Source: Cyanophora paradoxa (lineage: Eukaryota; Glaucocystophyceae; Cyanophorales; Cyanophoraceae). Taken from it: 64,000 nt of DNA. This document shows, piece after piece, positions 31,548-41,794 of the stretch. Location of the stretch: positions 124,001-188,000 of the forward strand of contig QPMI01000520.1 of NCBI GenBank assembly GCA_004431415.1, given 5' to 3'. A program made the position numbers and the translations under genes. Within the stretch, counting starts at the first letter, position 1. Each line of letters opens with the position of its first letter. A model generated the notes under the pieces. It saw only the letters and a list, made by a program, of their open reading frames with translations, ran no database searches and was not told where the DNA came from.

Positions 31548-33659
31548 CTAGAGGTTCATGAGGAGCTTGAGGGGCGGGGCGAGGTCGGCGCGCTCGCGCC
31601 AGGTCTCCTCCCAGGGCCCCCCGCCCACCTCCACGCCGCACGCGTCGCTCACGGCGTCCACGAGCACCTCGTGCGCCCCCGCGGGGCCCCTCCGCGCCAG
31701 CACCAGCCGGCACCGGCCCCGCATCGCGTCCCGGCACACGTGCACCAGGCCCTCCCGCGTCGGCGCCCGCAGCGGGCAGCCGGGCTCGTCCGTCCACGCC
31801 GTCACCTCCGCCACGTACCCGTTCGCCTCCGCCCGCACGTGCCTGCAGAGGGGCTCAGGGCGCGGGGAGGGGAGGGGGAGGGCCGGGGGCTCGAGGGCGC
31901 GCCAGCGGCCCCAGGGGTCGATGCGCCAGGAGACGGCGCCGGCGCCCGCGTCGGTGTTCCACGGGACGAACTCGTAGAGGCGGCCGGCGTGGTGCACGGC
32001 GATCATGGCGGCGCGCTCGGGCTCGCTCTGCCAGGGGACGCCCCGCAGGCCGCCCCCGACCGTCAGCGCCAGGTCCGCTTCCCCCTCGAACAGGTTGCAG
32101 TTCATCCAGAACCCTGCCCCCGCCGCCCCGCCCCGCCTCGCACCGCCGCCACGCCTCCCTTGCCCCCGACCCCGGCGGCTCACATTTCGTCGGGAAGGCG
32201 CCCCCTGCGCCGCGCCGTCGGCGTGGAGCAAAGCGGGGGGAGGGGAGAGGCCGAACAATGAACGAACCCCAGTTTTTCTCGCTGTAGGCGGGGGCATCGA
32301 CGAAGTCAAAGCTGCGGGAGGGGTCAGACGGAGGGGCGAGGAAGTCGACCCTTCCAAGGCGGCGGGGGGAGGCGCGCGCCGCTCGCCGCGCCAGTCGACG
32401 TAGCCGGTGGCGAAGCCGTGGGCCATGAGGACCTGCCAGCCGGGCTCGAAGGCCTTCGGGACGGGCCGGTGTGAGGGCCGGCAAGGCGGGGGCGGGCGGG
32501 CGGGGAAGGGGGGCGCGCCTGGAGGGAGGAGACCCAGGAGGCTGTGGACTTCTGGGGCTTGTCCCCCCAGGGCGCCCCGTACCCGTACGCCGGTCGCGTC
32601 CGGTACCGCCTGCCCCCCGCCCGCCTCAGCCTTCCTGTGAGGGCGCGGCGGCTGAGGGGGTACCAGCGGACGATGTCGCCCGTCTCCTTGTCCCGGAGGC
32701 AGCCCTGGTGCAGCCGCGCTGTCACCTGGTACCCCTCCCGCACCTGCACACCGCAGCTTCGGGCGGGGCGGGCAGAGAGGGGGCGGGCGTGCGTGCTGGC
32801 CTCCTGCTCGAACTGGTCCGGGGGGAGGGGCCGGGCGGGCCCCGTGTGCAGCGCCGGCGCCGCCTCGAACCAGTTGCCCAGGCCAAGGCGTTTGGGCCAC
32901 GCCCAAAAGCGGCCGACGTCGCGGCTCGTCTGCCACACGTACTCGTCCCGCGGGCCCAGGATCTGCGCCCCAGAGAGGCTGCACGGCGCCCCGCCCGCCG
33001 GGTCCTCGATGCTGCCGCCCCGCGTCGCGATCGGCGCCGGCGCGGAGACGGAGCGCGCGGAGACCACGCGCAAGCGCGCACGCACGCACCTGTACATGAA
33101 CGCCACCGTCTCGTGGTTTTGTGGCAGCGTGATGCGGAAGTACCAACCTGCGGGGGAAAACCGAGGGTCAGACCGAGCGGCGGCGGGTCAACGCGAGGAG
33201 CGCTCACCTTCAAAGAAGCGTCTGGTCTGACCCCGCCAGTGGTACCTTCACCGCGGAAGGCGCCGCAAGCCCGTGCGGTCAGCGGCAGGCCGGCGGCGCC
33301 GCGCGTCCCGGACCGAGCGGGGCGCACCCGCTGTGCGGCGGCTGGAGCTCCTGGAGCGGCTCGCGAAGGACGTCTTCCACCTCGGAAGCTTGAGCCGCCG
33401 CCGGCGCGTCGCGCTCCGGCGCGGCGGCTCGGATCGGGGTCGCCGGCGCCGCGCGTGCGCCTGTGGAGCACCAGTGGCGGCCGCGCACGGCCCCGAACGC
33501 TCTGGAAAAGCTCCTCCGCTGCGCCCGACGCACTGCGCCTCGGCCGGCCTCCGTACCGACCGCGGATGACGTCGACCGGAGAGCGGACCTCGACGGGAGG
33601 CGCGTGTGGCCGGCCGACCAGTGCGCCGGGGGCAGTGGCGTGAGCGCAAACGCAGCCAT
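31548..33659 (-). CDS. VTE1: Tocopherol cyclase (VTE1/SXD1 family), with N-terminal targeting-like region
   Basis: Exon 1 starts MAAFALTPLPPAHWSAGH (33659), an Arg/Ser/Ala-rich transit-like leader ending LQELQPPHSG. A small exon gives YHWRGQTRRFFEG, and GWYFRITLPQNHETVAFMYR follows, matching the HxGYHWDG..RFFEGWYF opening of the family. Later blocks are SGAQILGPRDEYVWQ, VREGYQVTARLHQGCLRD, TRPAYGYG, DKPQKSTASWV, FEPGWQVLMAHGFATGYVDW, YSEKNWG, FWMNCNLFEGEADLALTVGG, EFVPWNTDAG, RAPTREGLVHVCRDAMRG and SDACGVEVGGGPWEETW. Stop 31548-31550. The enzyme closes the chromanol ring of tocopherols (vitamin E) in plastid plastoglobules. It is the best evidence here for a photosynthetic host. MIF lies 290 bp upstream on the same strand. 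Confidence 0.92.
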
Positions 33660-33950
33660 TTGCCTGTGCGGAACTCGAGGGGCTCGTTGGGGCGCCAGCC
33701 TGGCAGTGATGCAGCTGGCTTCCTGTCGACTGCTAGTGCGCCGGTATCCCCGGTTCGACAGCCCCCGGCCTGCGGGGGCCGTCCCAGTCTGGCACTGTTC
33801 ATACAACTGTCATGCATGCACGGCCACTATACGCGTACGCTTGCCCATGCACCCTCACCCTGAGCCGTGGTGCACGCGCGCCAAAGAGGCAGAGGTGCGG
33901 GCGGATGACGGAGAAACCAGAGCGCGCTTTAATTAAAACAAGCAATACGA
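33660..33950. promoter_or_regulatory. Promoter region of tocopherol cyclase / 3' end of MIF
   Basis: This 291-bp same-strand spacer is lower in GC, with CATGCATGCACGG near 33812-33825. No defined element is recognised. Confidence 0.4.
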
Positions 33951-34399
33951 TCAGAAGGTGCCGCCATTGAAGCCCCAGCAATTCCCGGGGACGGAAGAGA
34001 AGTTCTGTAGCAGGTCAGCTTGCAAATTGAAGCAATTAAGAGCGATTGCGGGTCGCGCGGCGCACAAGATAGCAGCGGTCTGCGGGGATGTTGAGCTTGG
34101 CGGTGAGCATGCTCGAGATGCCGGCGCTAAGCTTCTCGTGGGAGCCGACGGCCAGGCCGATTCCGCGGACCTCGCAGAACGCAGCGGGGCCCGGATTCCC
34201 GCCCATCGCAATCGCGCCCTTCTCGACGATTGCCATGGTATAGGCGGTCTTCCCTGTGATCTTCCCGACCACCTCGGTGAGTTCCTGTGCCGCCGTCAGC
34301 AGCTCCCACGGCCACTGACTCGCCGCGCCACCGCACCTTCAAGAGGTCGCTCTCCTTGCCCGCGATCTCCACATTCACAACGCACCTTACCATCGGCAT
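33951..34399 (-). CDS. MIF: Macrophage migration inhibitory factor (MIF)-family tautomerase, 111 aa
   Basis: Three exons, 34399-34337, 34284-34066 and 34004-33951, total 336 nt with both introns in phase 0. The protein begins MPMVRCVVNVEIAGKE, so Pro-2, the catalytic base of the tautomerase superfamily, is present. The centre is KTAYTMAIVEKGAIAMGG then AFCEVRGIGLAVGSHEKLSA, matching the MIF pattern (Y.AV.....M.FGG..PCA...L.SIG....N...S). Exon 2 ends KLNIPADRCYL, and exon 3 NFSSVPGNCWGFNGGTF replaces the usual NYYDM...GWN.STF ending. The family shows keto-enol tautomerase activity with phenylpyruvate or dopachrome. Its physiological role in algae and plants is poorly defined. Homotrimer formation is inferred from the family. 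Confidence 0.92.
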
Positions 34400-34846
34400 G
34401 ATAGACCGTAGACGGGGTAGGGGGGGAAGCGGACGCAGGAAGCTGTACATCACCGATCAGCGAGGCCGCCGTCGCGGCTGTCGCGCTATCTTGCGTCGCG
34501 ACGCGGACGCAAGGTTCGACCGGTCTAGCCATCTAGCTTGCATCGTCGGCACGCGCCACGGCGCTGGGACACGCACCGCGTTAAAAAAACGATGCGAAGG
34601 ATAAAAAGTCGTGGGTTCGGATAGGCGAGAGAACAGTTTCTGAGACCAGGACGATGTCGTACCTGGTGCGCGCTGTTGGACCTCTGCTCGTTCTAGGCGA
34701 TTGCATAGACGGGGGAGAGTCATAGTAAGAAGCGCCGCAAAGATATCCCGGCCCGTCCGTTGATGCGCAGCCCAACCGCCCCGCCGGAACACGACTTGTT
34801 CGACGGTCGACCCCGCTCCGCCTAGCGTCTCGTATCTCATGGCGGA
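34400..34846. promoter_or_regulatory. 447-bp divergent region upstream of MIF
   Basis: Divergent with the unknown plus-strand gene. It is of mixed composition, with AAAAAAACGATG near 34582. No RNA gene or clear promoter motif was found. Confidence 0.35.
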
Positions 34847-35583
34847 ATGCTAGCCTTTTCCGCCCGACCTGCGGGTAACTGCTCCGACTTCGCCCCAACC
34901 CAGTCATTTCAGTCCGCCGTCTGCCACGTCGCCTTTCTTACAAAGTTTTTGGGTCATCCCCCGCCGGGCCTTACTTTGCTGTGCCGCACGCTCACGCGCC
35001 GTTCGGCACCCCCGCGAATCGCTGAGGCATCGCTCTTGCAGACGCACAACCCGCACAACGCGCTCACAGGCAATGGCGTTCCGGCCATCAACTTCTCGGT
35101 GCGCGTGCCGGGCCGCCGCTGGCGCAGGGACCGCCGCCGACGCGGGGCCGGCGGGGCGCAGACCAAAGCGCACCTGGTGCACGAGATGATCCACGGCGGG
35201 AACGGGCAGGCGGTCTCCAACCTCTTCGGCTCGGCGCTCCAGCAGGCCCTCGCCTCGGAGGTCCGGCGCTGCCCGGCCCCACGCACGGCCCTCGCGCCGC
35301 TAATGCGCTGGCCGCCGGGCGCAGCCCGGCAAGTTCCAGATCTCGACGAACGTGTCCCCCAACCGGCTCGACCTCGAGATGCAGGACATCGACGTCGACA
35401 CGGTGCCAGCCCGCCCTCTGCTTGCCCCGCCCCCGCCCGTCGCCGACGGGACGGGGCGGGCAGCTGGCGGTGGCTGCGGAGGGCGCGGAGGAGGCTGGGG
35501 AGGGCGCGGTGGCGCTGGAGGACGCGCAGGAGGAGGTCTTCGTCGACGACGTCCTCGACTCCACCTTCGGCATCGACATCTGA
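34847..35583 (+). CDS. Unknown small protein with acidic C-terminus
   Basis: Four blocks join in one frame. An N-terminal block from ATG 34847 ends NALTGNGVPAINFS; then come TKAHLVHEMIHGGNGQAVSN to LQQALASE, PGKFQISTNVSPNRLDLEMQ DIDVDT, and LAVAAEGAEEAGEGAVALED to DDVLDSTFGIDI. TGA is at 35581-35583. The introns are GT-AG, as in GTGCGCGTG..GCGCAG. The first 80 residues, MLAFSARPAGNCSDF onward, could be a targeting sequence or contain an undetected intron. No family was recognised; it is not YbaB/EbfC as far as I can see. The acidic tail is its only strong compositional feature. Confidence 0.5.
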
Positions 35584-35678
35584 GCCCCCCGCCCCCAGCC
35601 AGCTAGCACGGCCCCGCCTTGCTAGAAGGCGCGCCTCCGACGATATTACGTATTCCCCGCGACGAGGCGCCAAGCTCG

Positions 35679-37136
35679 CTAGTCGTGCTGCTCGGGGGGC
35701 GGGGCCGGGGGCGCCCAGCCGGGGTCGCGGGAGGCGAGGGCGTAGACGAGGAATTCTTTGTTGCCGTCCGGCCCCAGGATCGGGGACCTGCGCGCCGGGT
35801 GTGAGGGGCAGCAGAGACCAAGAAGGACTGACAGGGGGGCGCGAGAGGCGGCGCTGACTCGGTGAGGCCCTGGACGGCCCAGCGGAGGCCGGCGCGCTGG
35901 GCGGCGTGGCGGCCGTCGGGGTCGTCGAGCCAGGCGAGGATGCGCTCGCAGACGGCGCGGTGGAGCGCGGGGTCCCGCACGATGCCCCCCTTGCCGACGT
36001 TGCCCTTGCCCACCTCGAACTGGGGCTTGATGAGGGCCACCAGGCGGCAGCCGTCGGCGCCCAGCGCCATCGCCGCCGGGAGCACCGTCGCCAGCCCGAT
36101 GAACGACGCGTCGCACCTGCCGGGCCTCAGCCGAGAAGGGAAGGGGGAGGGAGGGAGGAAGGGCGGGGGCGCGCACACGACGACGTCCACGGGCTCGGGG
36201 ACGAGGGCGGGGGAGAGGCTCCGCGCGTTCGTCTTCTCGAGGACGACGACGCGCTCGTCCGAGCGGAGCTTCCAGTGCAGCTGGCCGTACCCCACGTCCA
36301 CCGCGTAGACCCGCCGCGCCCCGCTCGCCAGCAGCACGTCCGTGAAGCCGCCCGTCGAGGCCCCCACGTCCAGGCCCCTGCGGGGGTAAGGCGATGCCAG
36401 GGGGGGACGAGCCGGGGGGCGTACACGGCGCCGGTGACGTCGATTCGGAAGTGCTCGAGAGCCTTCGCGAGCTTCATGCCACCGCTGCGAGGCGGTCGGG
36501 GGGCGGGGGGACGGGGGCGGGCGGCGGGACGCGGACCGGGAGACCCAGGGGTGCTCCCGCCCCTTGACCTCGACCTCGGCGTCCGAGGCGATCTGCGTCC
36601 CCGGCTTCGAGATGACCGTCGTGCCCACCATCACCTGCGTGCCCCCGCGCGGCGCGCTTGGCGACCGGAGGAGCTCGCGCCGGCGCGGGGCCGGGGCGCG
36701 CCTTGCCGGCCAAAATGAGGCTCTGAGCGAGGGAGCGCGACTCCACGAGGCCACGCTCGACGATGAGTGCGTCCAGCCGCACCTTCTTCGCCTTCGCGGG
36801 GCGCGGCGCCGCCGCGACTCGGGGCGCCTCGGGCTCCTCCTGCTCGGCGCGCGGCCCGTCGGGTCCTGTCGACGAGGCTCTACTCCAAGCGCGCGGAGCT
36901 CCCGCCGGCGCGCTGATCGGCCGGCCCAGGCGCAGGCGGCCGCCGATCCACGAGCAAGCGCTCGGGCCCCAGCTCCGAGTTAGCTGCCAGGGGCAGAACT
37001 CCGCGTGAGGGAAGCTACTAGTACGCGCTCCCTGCTTCGTGCAGCCGCGGCCGAGGGCGCGCTCGGTCTGGTGTGCCCGCATGATCGGCGCTGCAGCTGG
37101 GCGGACCGGACACCACAGCCCGCCCGAGAAGAGCAT
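35679..37136 (-). CDS. TLYA: TlyA-type rRNA 2'-O-methyltransferase (S4 + FtsJ domains)
   Basis: The S4 RNA-binding domain is KKVRLDALIVERGLVESR, SLAQSLILAGK, then VMVGTTVISKPGTQI. After GGMKLAKALEHFRIDV (linker; the family has a VSRGG.KL motif here) the FtsJ methyltransferase fold begins GLDVGASTGGFTDVLLASGA (SAM motif I). It continues RRVYAVDVGYGQLHWKLRSD, VVVLEKTNAR, CDASFIGLATVLPAAMALG and LVALIKPQFEVGKGNVGKGG (catalytic Lys in KPQFE). It ends GPDGNKEFLVYALA, with TAG at 35679-35681. Bacterial TlyA methylates 16S/23S rRNA cytidines. Algal and plant homologues are expected to act on organelle ribosomes. About 120 residues before the S4 domain are compatible with a transit peptide; the ATG at 37136 is the first in frame. 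Confidence 0.88.
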
Positions 37137-37366
37137 CTCGGGACAATGGAAGTCGAAAGCCAGCTGCAGGAGTCCAAAACGACACGACGATGGAGGTACA
37201 ACCTGTACCCGTCAGCTGGCTCTTCGGGTTCTCGGAACGGAGAGACCGTGCGCGGCCGACGAATGCGGCCCTGCGTCCTTACCTGAACGTACGAGCTCGC
37301 TCGCAGAATCGCGGAGCTCGAAGGTGGGAACGAGGGCTTGCAAAGACTTGCGACACCCTCGCGGCA
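37137..37366. promoter_or_regulatory. Divergent promoter region (TlyA / TKL kinase)
   Basis: A 230-bp gap of mixed composition. No TATA-like element is seen. Confidence 0.35.
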
Positions 37367-39599
37367 ATGGAACCCGGTGCGGCCCGGCATTTGTGCGGCG
37401 TGACGCGGTCGAGATGCGCTCGGGCAGCACCGGGCCTGATCTGCCGCGGCCCGGATTTTAATCGCGCCGATCGTTGGCTCACGCCCCTGCAGAGCCACAC
37501 CACTCGCCGGTTCCGCCGCACGATGACCCGGACACGCCGGAAGCGGCGGGCGGGAAGAAGCACGGCAGCTGGTTCAGCGCAAGTGTCAAGAAGATCGGCG
37601 AGCTCGTCACAGCCCGCCCCGCGCGTTCTCTCGCTGATCTCTGCTCCCTCCGACAGATAACTTCTTCAAGAAGCTTGGCACGAGCGATAAGCCAGCGTCC
37701 TCCTCGGGGAGCGGCCGGTGTGCCTTTCGCAAGCTGCTGCCATCACACGAACGTAACGCCCGGCCATGCGGTCGCGTTCTTTGCAGGAAAGTGGAATCAA
37801 ATGGAGGGAGGTTCCTTTCGCTCGTGCGGTCGGAGCGGCGAGAGGAGCTGCAACGGCAAAGGGAGAAGGTCATAGCTTTGAAAGAGCAGCTGAACGCAAT
37901 GGAGATGGCCGCCCGCACCGGCGACTACGAGGGCAACGGAGATAGAAGGAGAATGCTGGAGGGCAAGGTGAGAACTGGTCGATCTCTGCGCGCGCGATCC
38001 CGCGCGTCGATCGAGCGCCCCAGCAGGTCCCGCCTGTAGAGGCGAGCCTAGCGGCGCGGGACTCTCGGTTGGAAAAGAAGATGCAACAGCTGCATGAAGA
38101 GCTGCGGGAAGCGGAGCACACGCTGAAGACGCTGGGCGAGGAGGTGTACCGGACGCTGGTGGCGAGCAAGAAGCTGGCGCCTGCGGCGACGCCGCAGGGC
38201 GAGGAGGACGAGGCGTTCGTTGCTGGCTGGGAGATCGACCCCGCCGACACCAAGTGCCTCAAGAAGCTGGGCGAGGGTCCGCCCCCGCCACTGGGCCGGC
38301 CCCCGCCGCCCTCTCAGGCCGCCGCGCCGCGCCGACCGACCCCCGCCCCAGGCGAGTTCGGAGTGACGTACCAGGGCGAGTTCCGGGGCCGCGTCGTGGC
38401 CGTAAAGCGCCTGAAAGTACAGTTCCCGAACCCGAAGCTGATAGAGGAGAGCAAGCAGGAGCTCCGGCTGCTCAGGTGCGCCCCGGGCCCCGCGCCGCCC
38501 CCTCCGCCGCCCGGGCGTGGCGGGGTGTGACGCTGGAGGGGGGGCGGGGCAGCCACCTGCACCACCCGAACGTGGTGCTCTTCATGGGGGCGTGCACGGT
38601 GCCGGAGGAGTTCTGCGTGGTGACGGAGCTGATGGAGGGCGGCTCGCTGTTCGACCTGCTGCACAAGCAGCAGAAGCAGCTGGACCGCTGGATGGTCGTC
38701 CAGTGGGCCAAGGACATCGCCTACGGCATGAACTACCTCCACCACCAGAAGCCCCAGATCATCCACCGCGACCTCAAGGTCCCCCCCGCCCCGCCCCCGC
38801 CCCTCCCCACGCCTCTTGCCGCGAGCTCACCGCCGCCCCGCCCCTCCCCAGTCCGGCAACCTCCTGGTGCGCCGGCGCCCACGCCCGGGCCGCTCTTGCC
38901 TCGGGAGGCGCCTGACGGGGGCGGCGCAGATCAACAAGTACCTGCACCTGAAGATCGGCGACTTCGGGCTGGCGCGCTTCAAGGCGGAGAGGTGGGCGCT
39001 GCGGGCAGGGGCGGGGGCGGGGGCGGGGCGGGGCTGAGGGGGCGGGGCCGGGGGCAGCGGGATCATGACGGCGGAGACGGGCTCGTACCGGTGGATGGCC
39101 CCCGAGGTCATCCGCCACGAGAAGTACAACGAGGCCCGCCCCGCCCCGCCCCGCCCCGCCCCGCCCCCTGACGCCCCCCGCAGAAGGTCGACGTCTACAG
39201 CTTCGCGCTCGTCGTCTGGGAGATGCTCACCGGGCAGATGCCCTTCGTGGGGTACACCCCCGTGCAGGCCGCCATGGCCGTCGCCCGCCAGGCCCGCTGC
39301 CCCGCCCCCTCCCCTGCCCCTTCGCCCCCGCTCACCCCGGCCGGGCTGCAGGGCGCCCGCCCCCCCATCCCCTCGGGCTGTCCCCCGCGGCTGGCGTCGA
39401 TGATCGAGCGTTGCTGGGCGAGCCGGCCCGACGACCGGCCAGCCTTCTCCGAGGTCCTCGGCATGCTTGACGAGATCGAGCGAGTGCGCACCCAGCTCTC
39501 CTATCCCTGAGGGCTTCCTTAACGGCCCCCTGACGCCCCCTGCAGGAGATGGTTCTCGAGCAGGCCAAGGCAGGGACCCGCACCGCGAAGTCCTATTAG
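37367..39599 (+). CDS. TKL/Raf-like protein kinase with N-terminal coiled coil
   Basis: Exon 1 is only ten bases (ATG GAA CCC G, 37367-37376), joined at 37493 to [13 protein letters not shown]. The coiled-coil region is [19 protein letters not shown] and [17 protein letters not shown]. Kinase domain: [16 protein letters not shown] (Gly loop), VVAVKRLK (Lys), [33 protein letters not shown] (HRDLK), [11 protein letters not shown] (DFG), [19 protein letters not shown] (APE), [36 protein letters not shown]. It ends [20 protein letters not shown] 39597-39599. All catalytic residues are present, so an active kinase is expected. Sequence style matches plant and algal Raf-like/CTR1-type MAPKKKs. Two introns have GC donors: NE/KVDV (53 nt) and ARQ/GARPP. 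Confidence 0.93.
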
Positions 39600-39976
39600 T
39601 TCACCTTTTTCCCTTCCTCCGAGTCGTCCCCCCCCTCTCCTTCCCCTTTCCGCTCGGCAGCCCACACACACCTGCGTGGCTCCCCACGACGCAGATTTTC
39701 GCACGATGGCCCATGTTTTCAATGCGCTCAGATTCGCGGCAGTCCATTTCGTTGTCTGTAACTCTAGGCACCAGCAGGAGCGCTCCTCGCGCTTTGTTGT
39801 ATTCCACAGTAGCGACCAGGCCTCGATTTTCGCACGCAGCTTCCCGCCGGCAAGCGCAGCGGCGGGGCACGCGGGATCGGAGGGAGCAGCGGGGCGGACC
39901 TCGGAGGGCGCGGCTCCTCAACGCGGCCTGCCCTGTGCGATTCCGAGGCCTATAGCTAGCCTGACCCCCCGTATAA
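39600..39976. other. Convergent 3' spacer
   Basis: A T-rich 377-bp stretch between the TKL kinase and the Coa1-like gene. It holds TTCACCTTTTTCCC just after the stop codon. No gene is seen. Confidence 0.45.
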
Positions 39977-41083
39977 TCACTTGCCCTTGCCGTGGGCCTG
40001 AGCGCCGGCGGCGGCGGCCTTCGCGGCCTCGGAGCCGGGCACCGGCTTGGCGGGGACGTGCTGGTTCTTTTCTGCAATAAGATCCAGAGTGAAGCGGCGG
40101 CCAGCGGCCTCCCCCTGCGCCTCCAGGATGAACGGCTCCCACCTGCGCGCGTGGCGCACAGGCACCGTCGGCTCCAAGCCCGCCGGCGCGGGGCTTGCAC
40201 TGCGCAGCCGCACCTGCCGCGCGTCCGCGCGAGCTTCGCGTGCACCTGCGAGGCGGCCGCCGGCGTCGGACGGGCGGTGCGGGGCGTGGGCGGGACGACG
40301 CGCGGCGCGCACTACGCAGGTCCCGTTGGGGCCGGAGACTTGGATTGTGAAGGAGGCCAGGCCCCGGCTCTCGTCGACGCCGCCAGCCCAGTCCAGCGCG
40401 CCTGTCTCGACGGGGACTCCGAGCTGCGGAGAGCGCGGCCGCTCAGCCGCGCCGGCCGGCGGTGCGAGCGCGCGGGGCGATCGTGCGCGCGTCGCACATG
40501 AACGCACCTTCTCCTGCAGCTTCACGTTAAGCTTCACGAGGTCCTCGGCCACGCTGCGCGTGCGCGTGCGCAGCCGTCGACGTCAGAGCCGACAAGCACG
40601 CGCGGCCACGCGCAGCGAACCGGAGAGCCTCGGGCTTCCTGCGGCACCCGTCAGCAGTCGAATGGCGCCAGCGCATCAACGGAGCGCGCTCTGACCTGAT
40701 CAGATCGAGCGGGTTGCCAAGGATCCCGAGCGCGCCGGCGAAGAAGAGGAGTAGCGCCCCCGAGAAGCCCCAGTCGAAGATGCGCAGCTTCATGACCGTC
40801 TGCGGTGCGTGAGGGACGTGCTGTGGCGCTTCGGCGTCCGCATGCGGCGCCGCCTAACCTCCTCGGGCAGCGGGTCGCCGATCTTCACATCATCCTCCTC
40901 CTCCGCGGGCTTTCCCGGCGCAGTCGAGAGCGGCCGGCGTGCGAGCAGCGCCGCGGCCGGCTGGGCGGGTCGCGCGGCGGCAGCCGCGACGAGCGGAAGC
41001 TGGGAATGCGCGGCTCGCCTAGCCGCGATGGATATCGATGCCCTGATCACGGCGGCGCACCGCTGCGCTGCGAGGGAGCTCAT
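39977..41083 (-). CDS. Coa1/Tim21-like mitochondrial inner-membrane protein
   Basis: ATG 41083 opens a typical mitochondrial presequence (MSSLAAQRCAAVIRASISIA, many Arg/Ala/Ser, no acid until PAEEEDD). After an intron (GTTAGG..CGCAG) there is one membrane segment: LRIFDWGFSGALLLFFAGAL. Then SVAEDLVKLNVKLQEK, LGVPVETGALDWAGG, GLASFTIQVSGPNGTCVV, and RWEPFILEAQGEAAGRRFTL. The order presequence, TM, LG.P, F.V.GP.G.. then W-x-L strand is the Coa1/Tim21 family pattern (cytochrome oxidase assembly or TIM23 accessory). The C-terminal tail is Ala/Lys-rich, TGA 39977-39979. I cannot separate Coa1 from Tim21. Confidence 0.68.
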
Positions 41084-41794
41084 GGCTCGGACCTCGGACC
41101 TGGAATCGAAGCAGCCCGGGATTCGAACGCCCGATTTCTCCAGACTCCGTCTGCCCTCAACACGCGCGACGCAAGTCGCAAGTTCGTAAGTTCGCCGGCC
41201 GCTCGATCCCACATGCGTCGCCGCGTGACTCGCTGACCCGCTCAACGAGCACTCGTCGGGCAGTGCATAGCAGCTCAGCTGCAGTTGATCGCAGCAGCGC
41301 CGGCAGCCACTCGGGCAGCGGAAGTCGGGCGGCACCGCTCCGCGCGGTCATCGCATCGGCTCTTCATCTCAAGCTAAAGTCGTCAAGGGCTGAGGCGCTG
41401 TCAGCGTTCAGACGCTGACTGAAGGCGCCGAGTTCGCTGCGACAGATCTCAAGATATCGATGGGCGGAGGAGGAAGCCGGGTTCGTCAGCTACGACTCTC
41501 CTCCGGTTTTAAATGTGCCATGACGGCAGAGGATCGACTCTATCTATGCCGATCGCAGGCCGCGAAGGCGGCGAGACAGGTGCAGGGGCCCGTACGCGTT
41601 GTCGTTGGTGCGTCGCGATTGCATTAGATGCTCATGAGCTGGTCTGCAATTTCCGGTGGGCCAGGCCAGTGGCGCCACGTCGGGCAGCCCGCTTGCGCTC
41701 TGCGGCCGATCTTACGAGGCCGCGGCCGCGGGCGTGGTTGCGGCTGCAGCTGCGGCATTCAAATGAGCTGAAGCACGCCTCGCAGACCTGGACC
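41084..41794. other. Divergent 5' region with a tRNA-like T-loop sequence
   Basis: Gap between the Coa1-like start and the C2 protein. The minus strand at 41120-41145 contains GCGTTCGAATCCCGGG, which resembles a tRNA B-box, but a T-stem does not pair and no A-box is found. The rest is lower GC with no supported gene. A 5' exon of the C2 gene may lie in 41600-41790. Confidence 0.4.

Noticed and set aside
34847-35583. YbaB/EbfC nucleoid-associated protein
   Set aside because: Size and acidic tail suggested it at first, but no YbaB beta-strand pattern is seen in the joined exons.
41105-41165. tRNA gene suggested by GCGTTCGAATCCCGGG on the minus strand
   Set aside because: With a TTCGAAT loop the T-stem has several mismatches, there is no recognisable A-box or acceptor stem, and no anticodon arm can be drawn.
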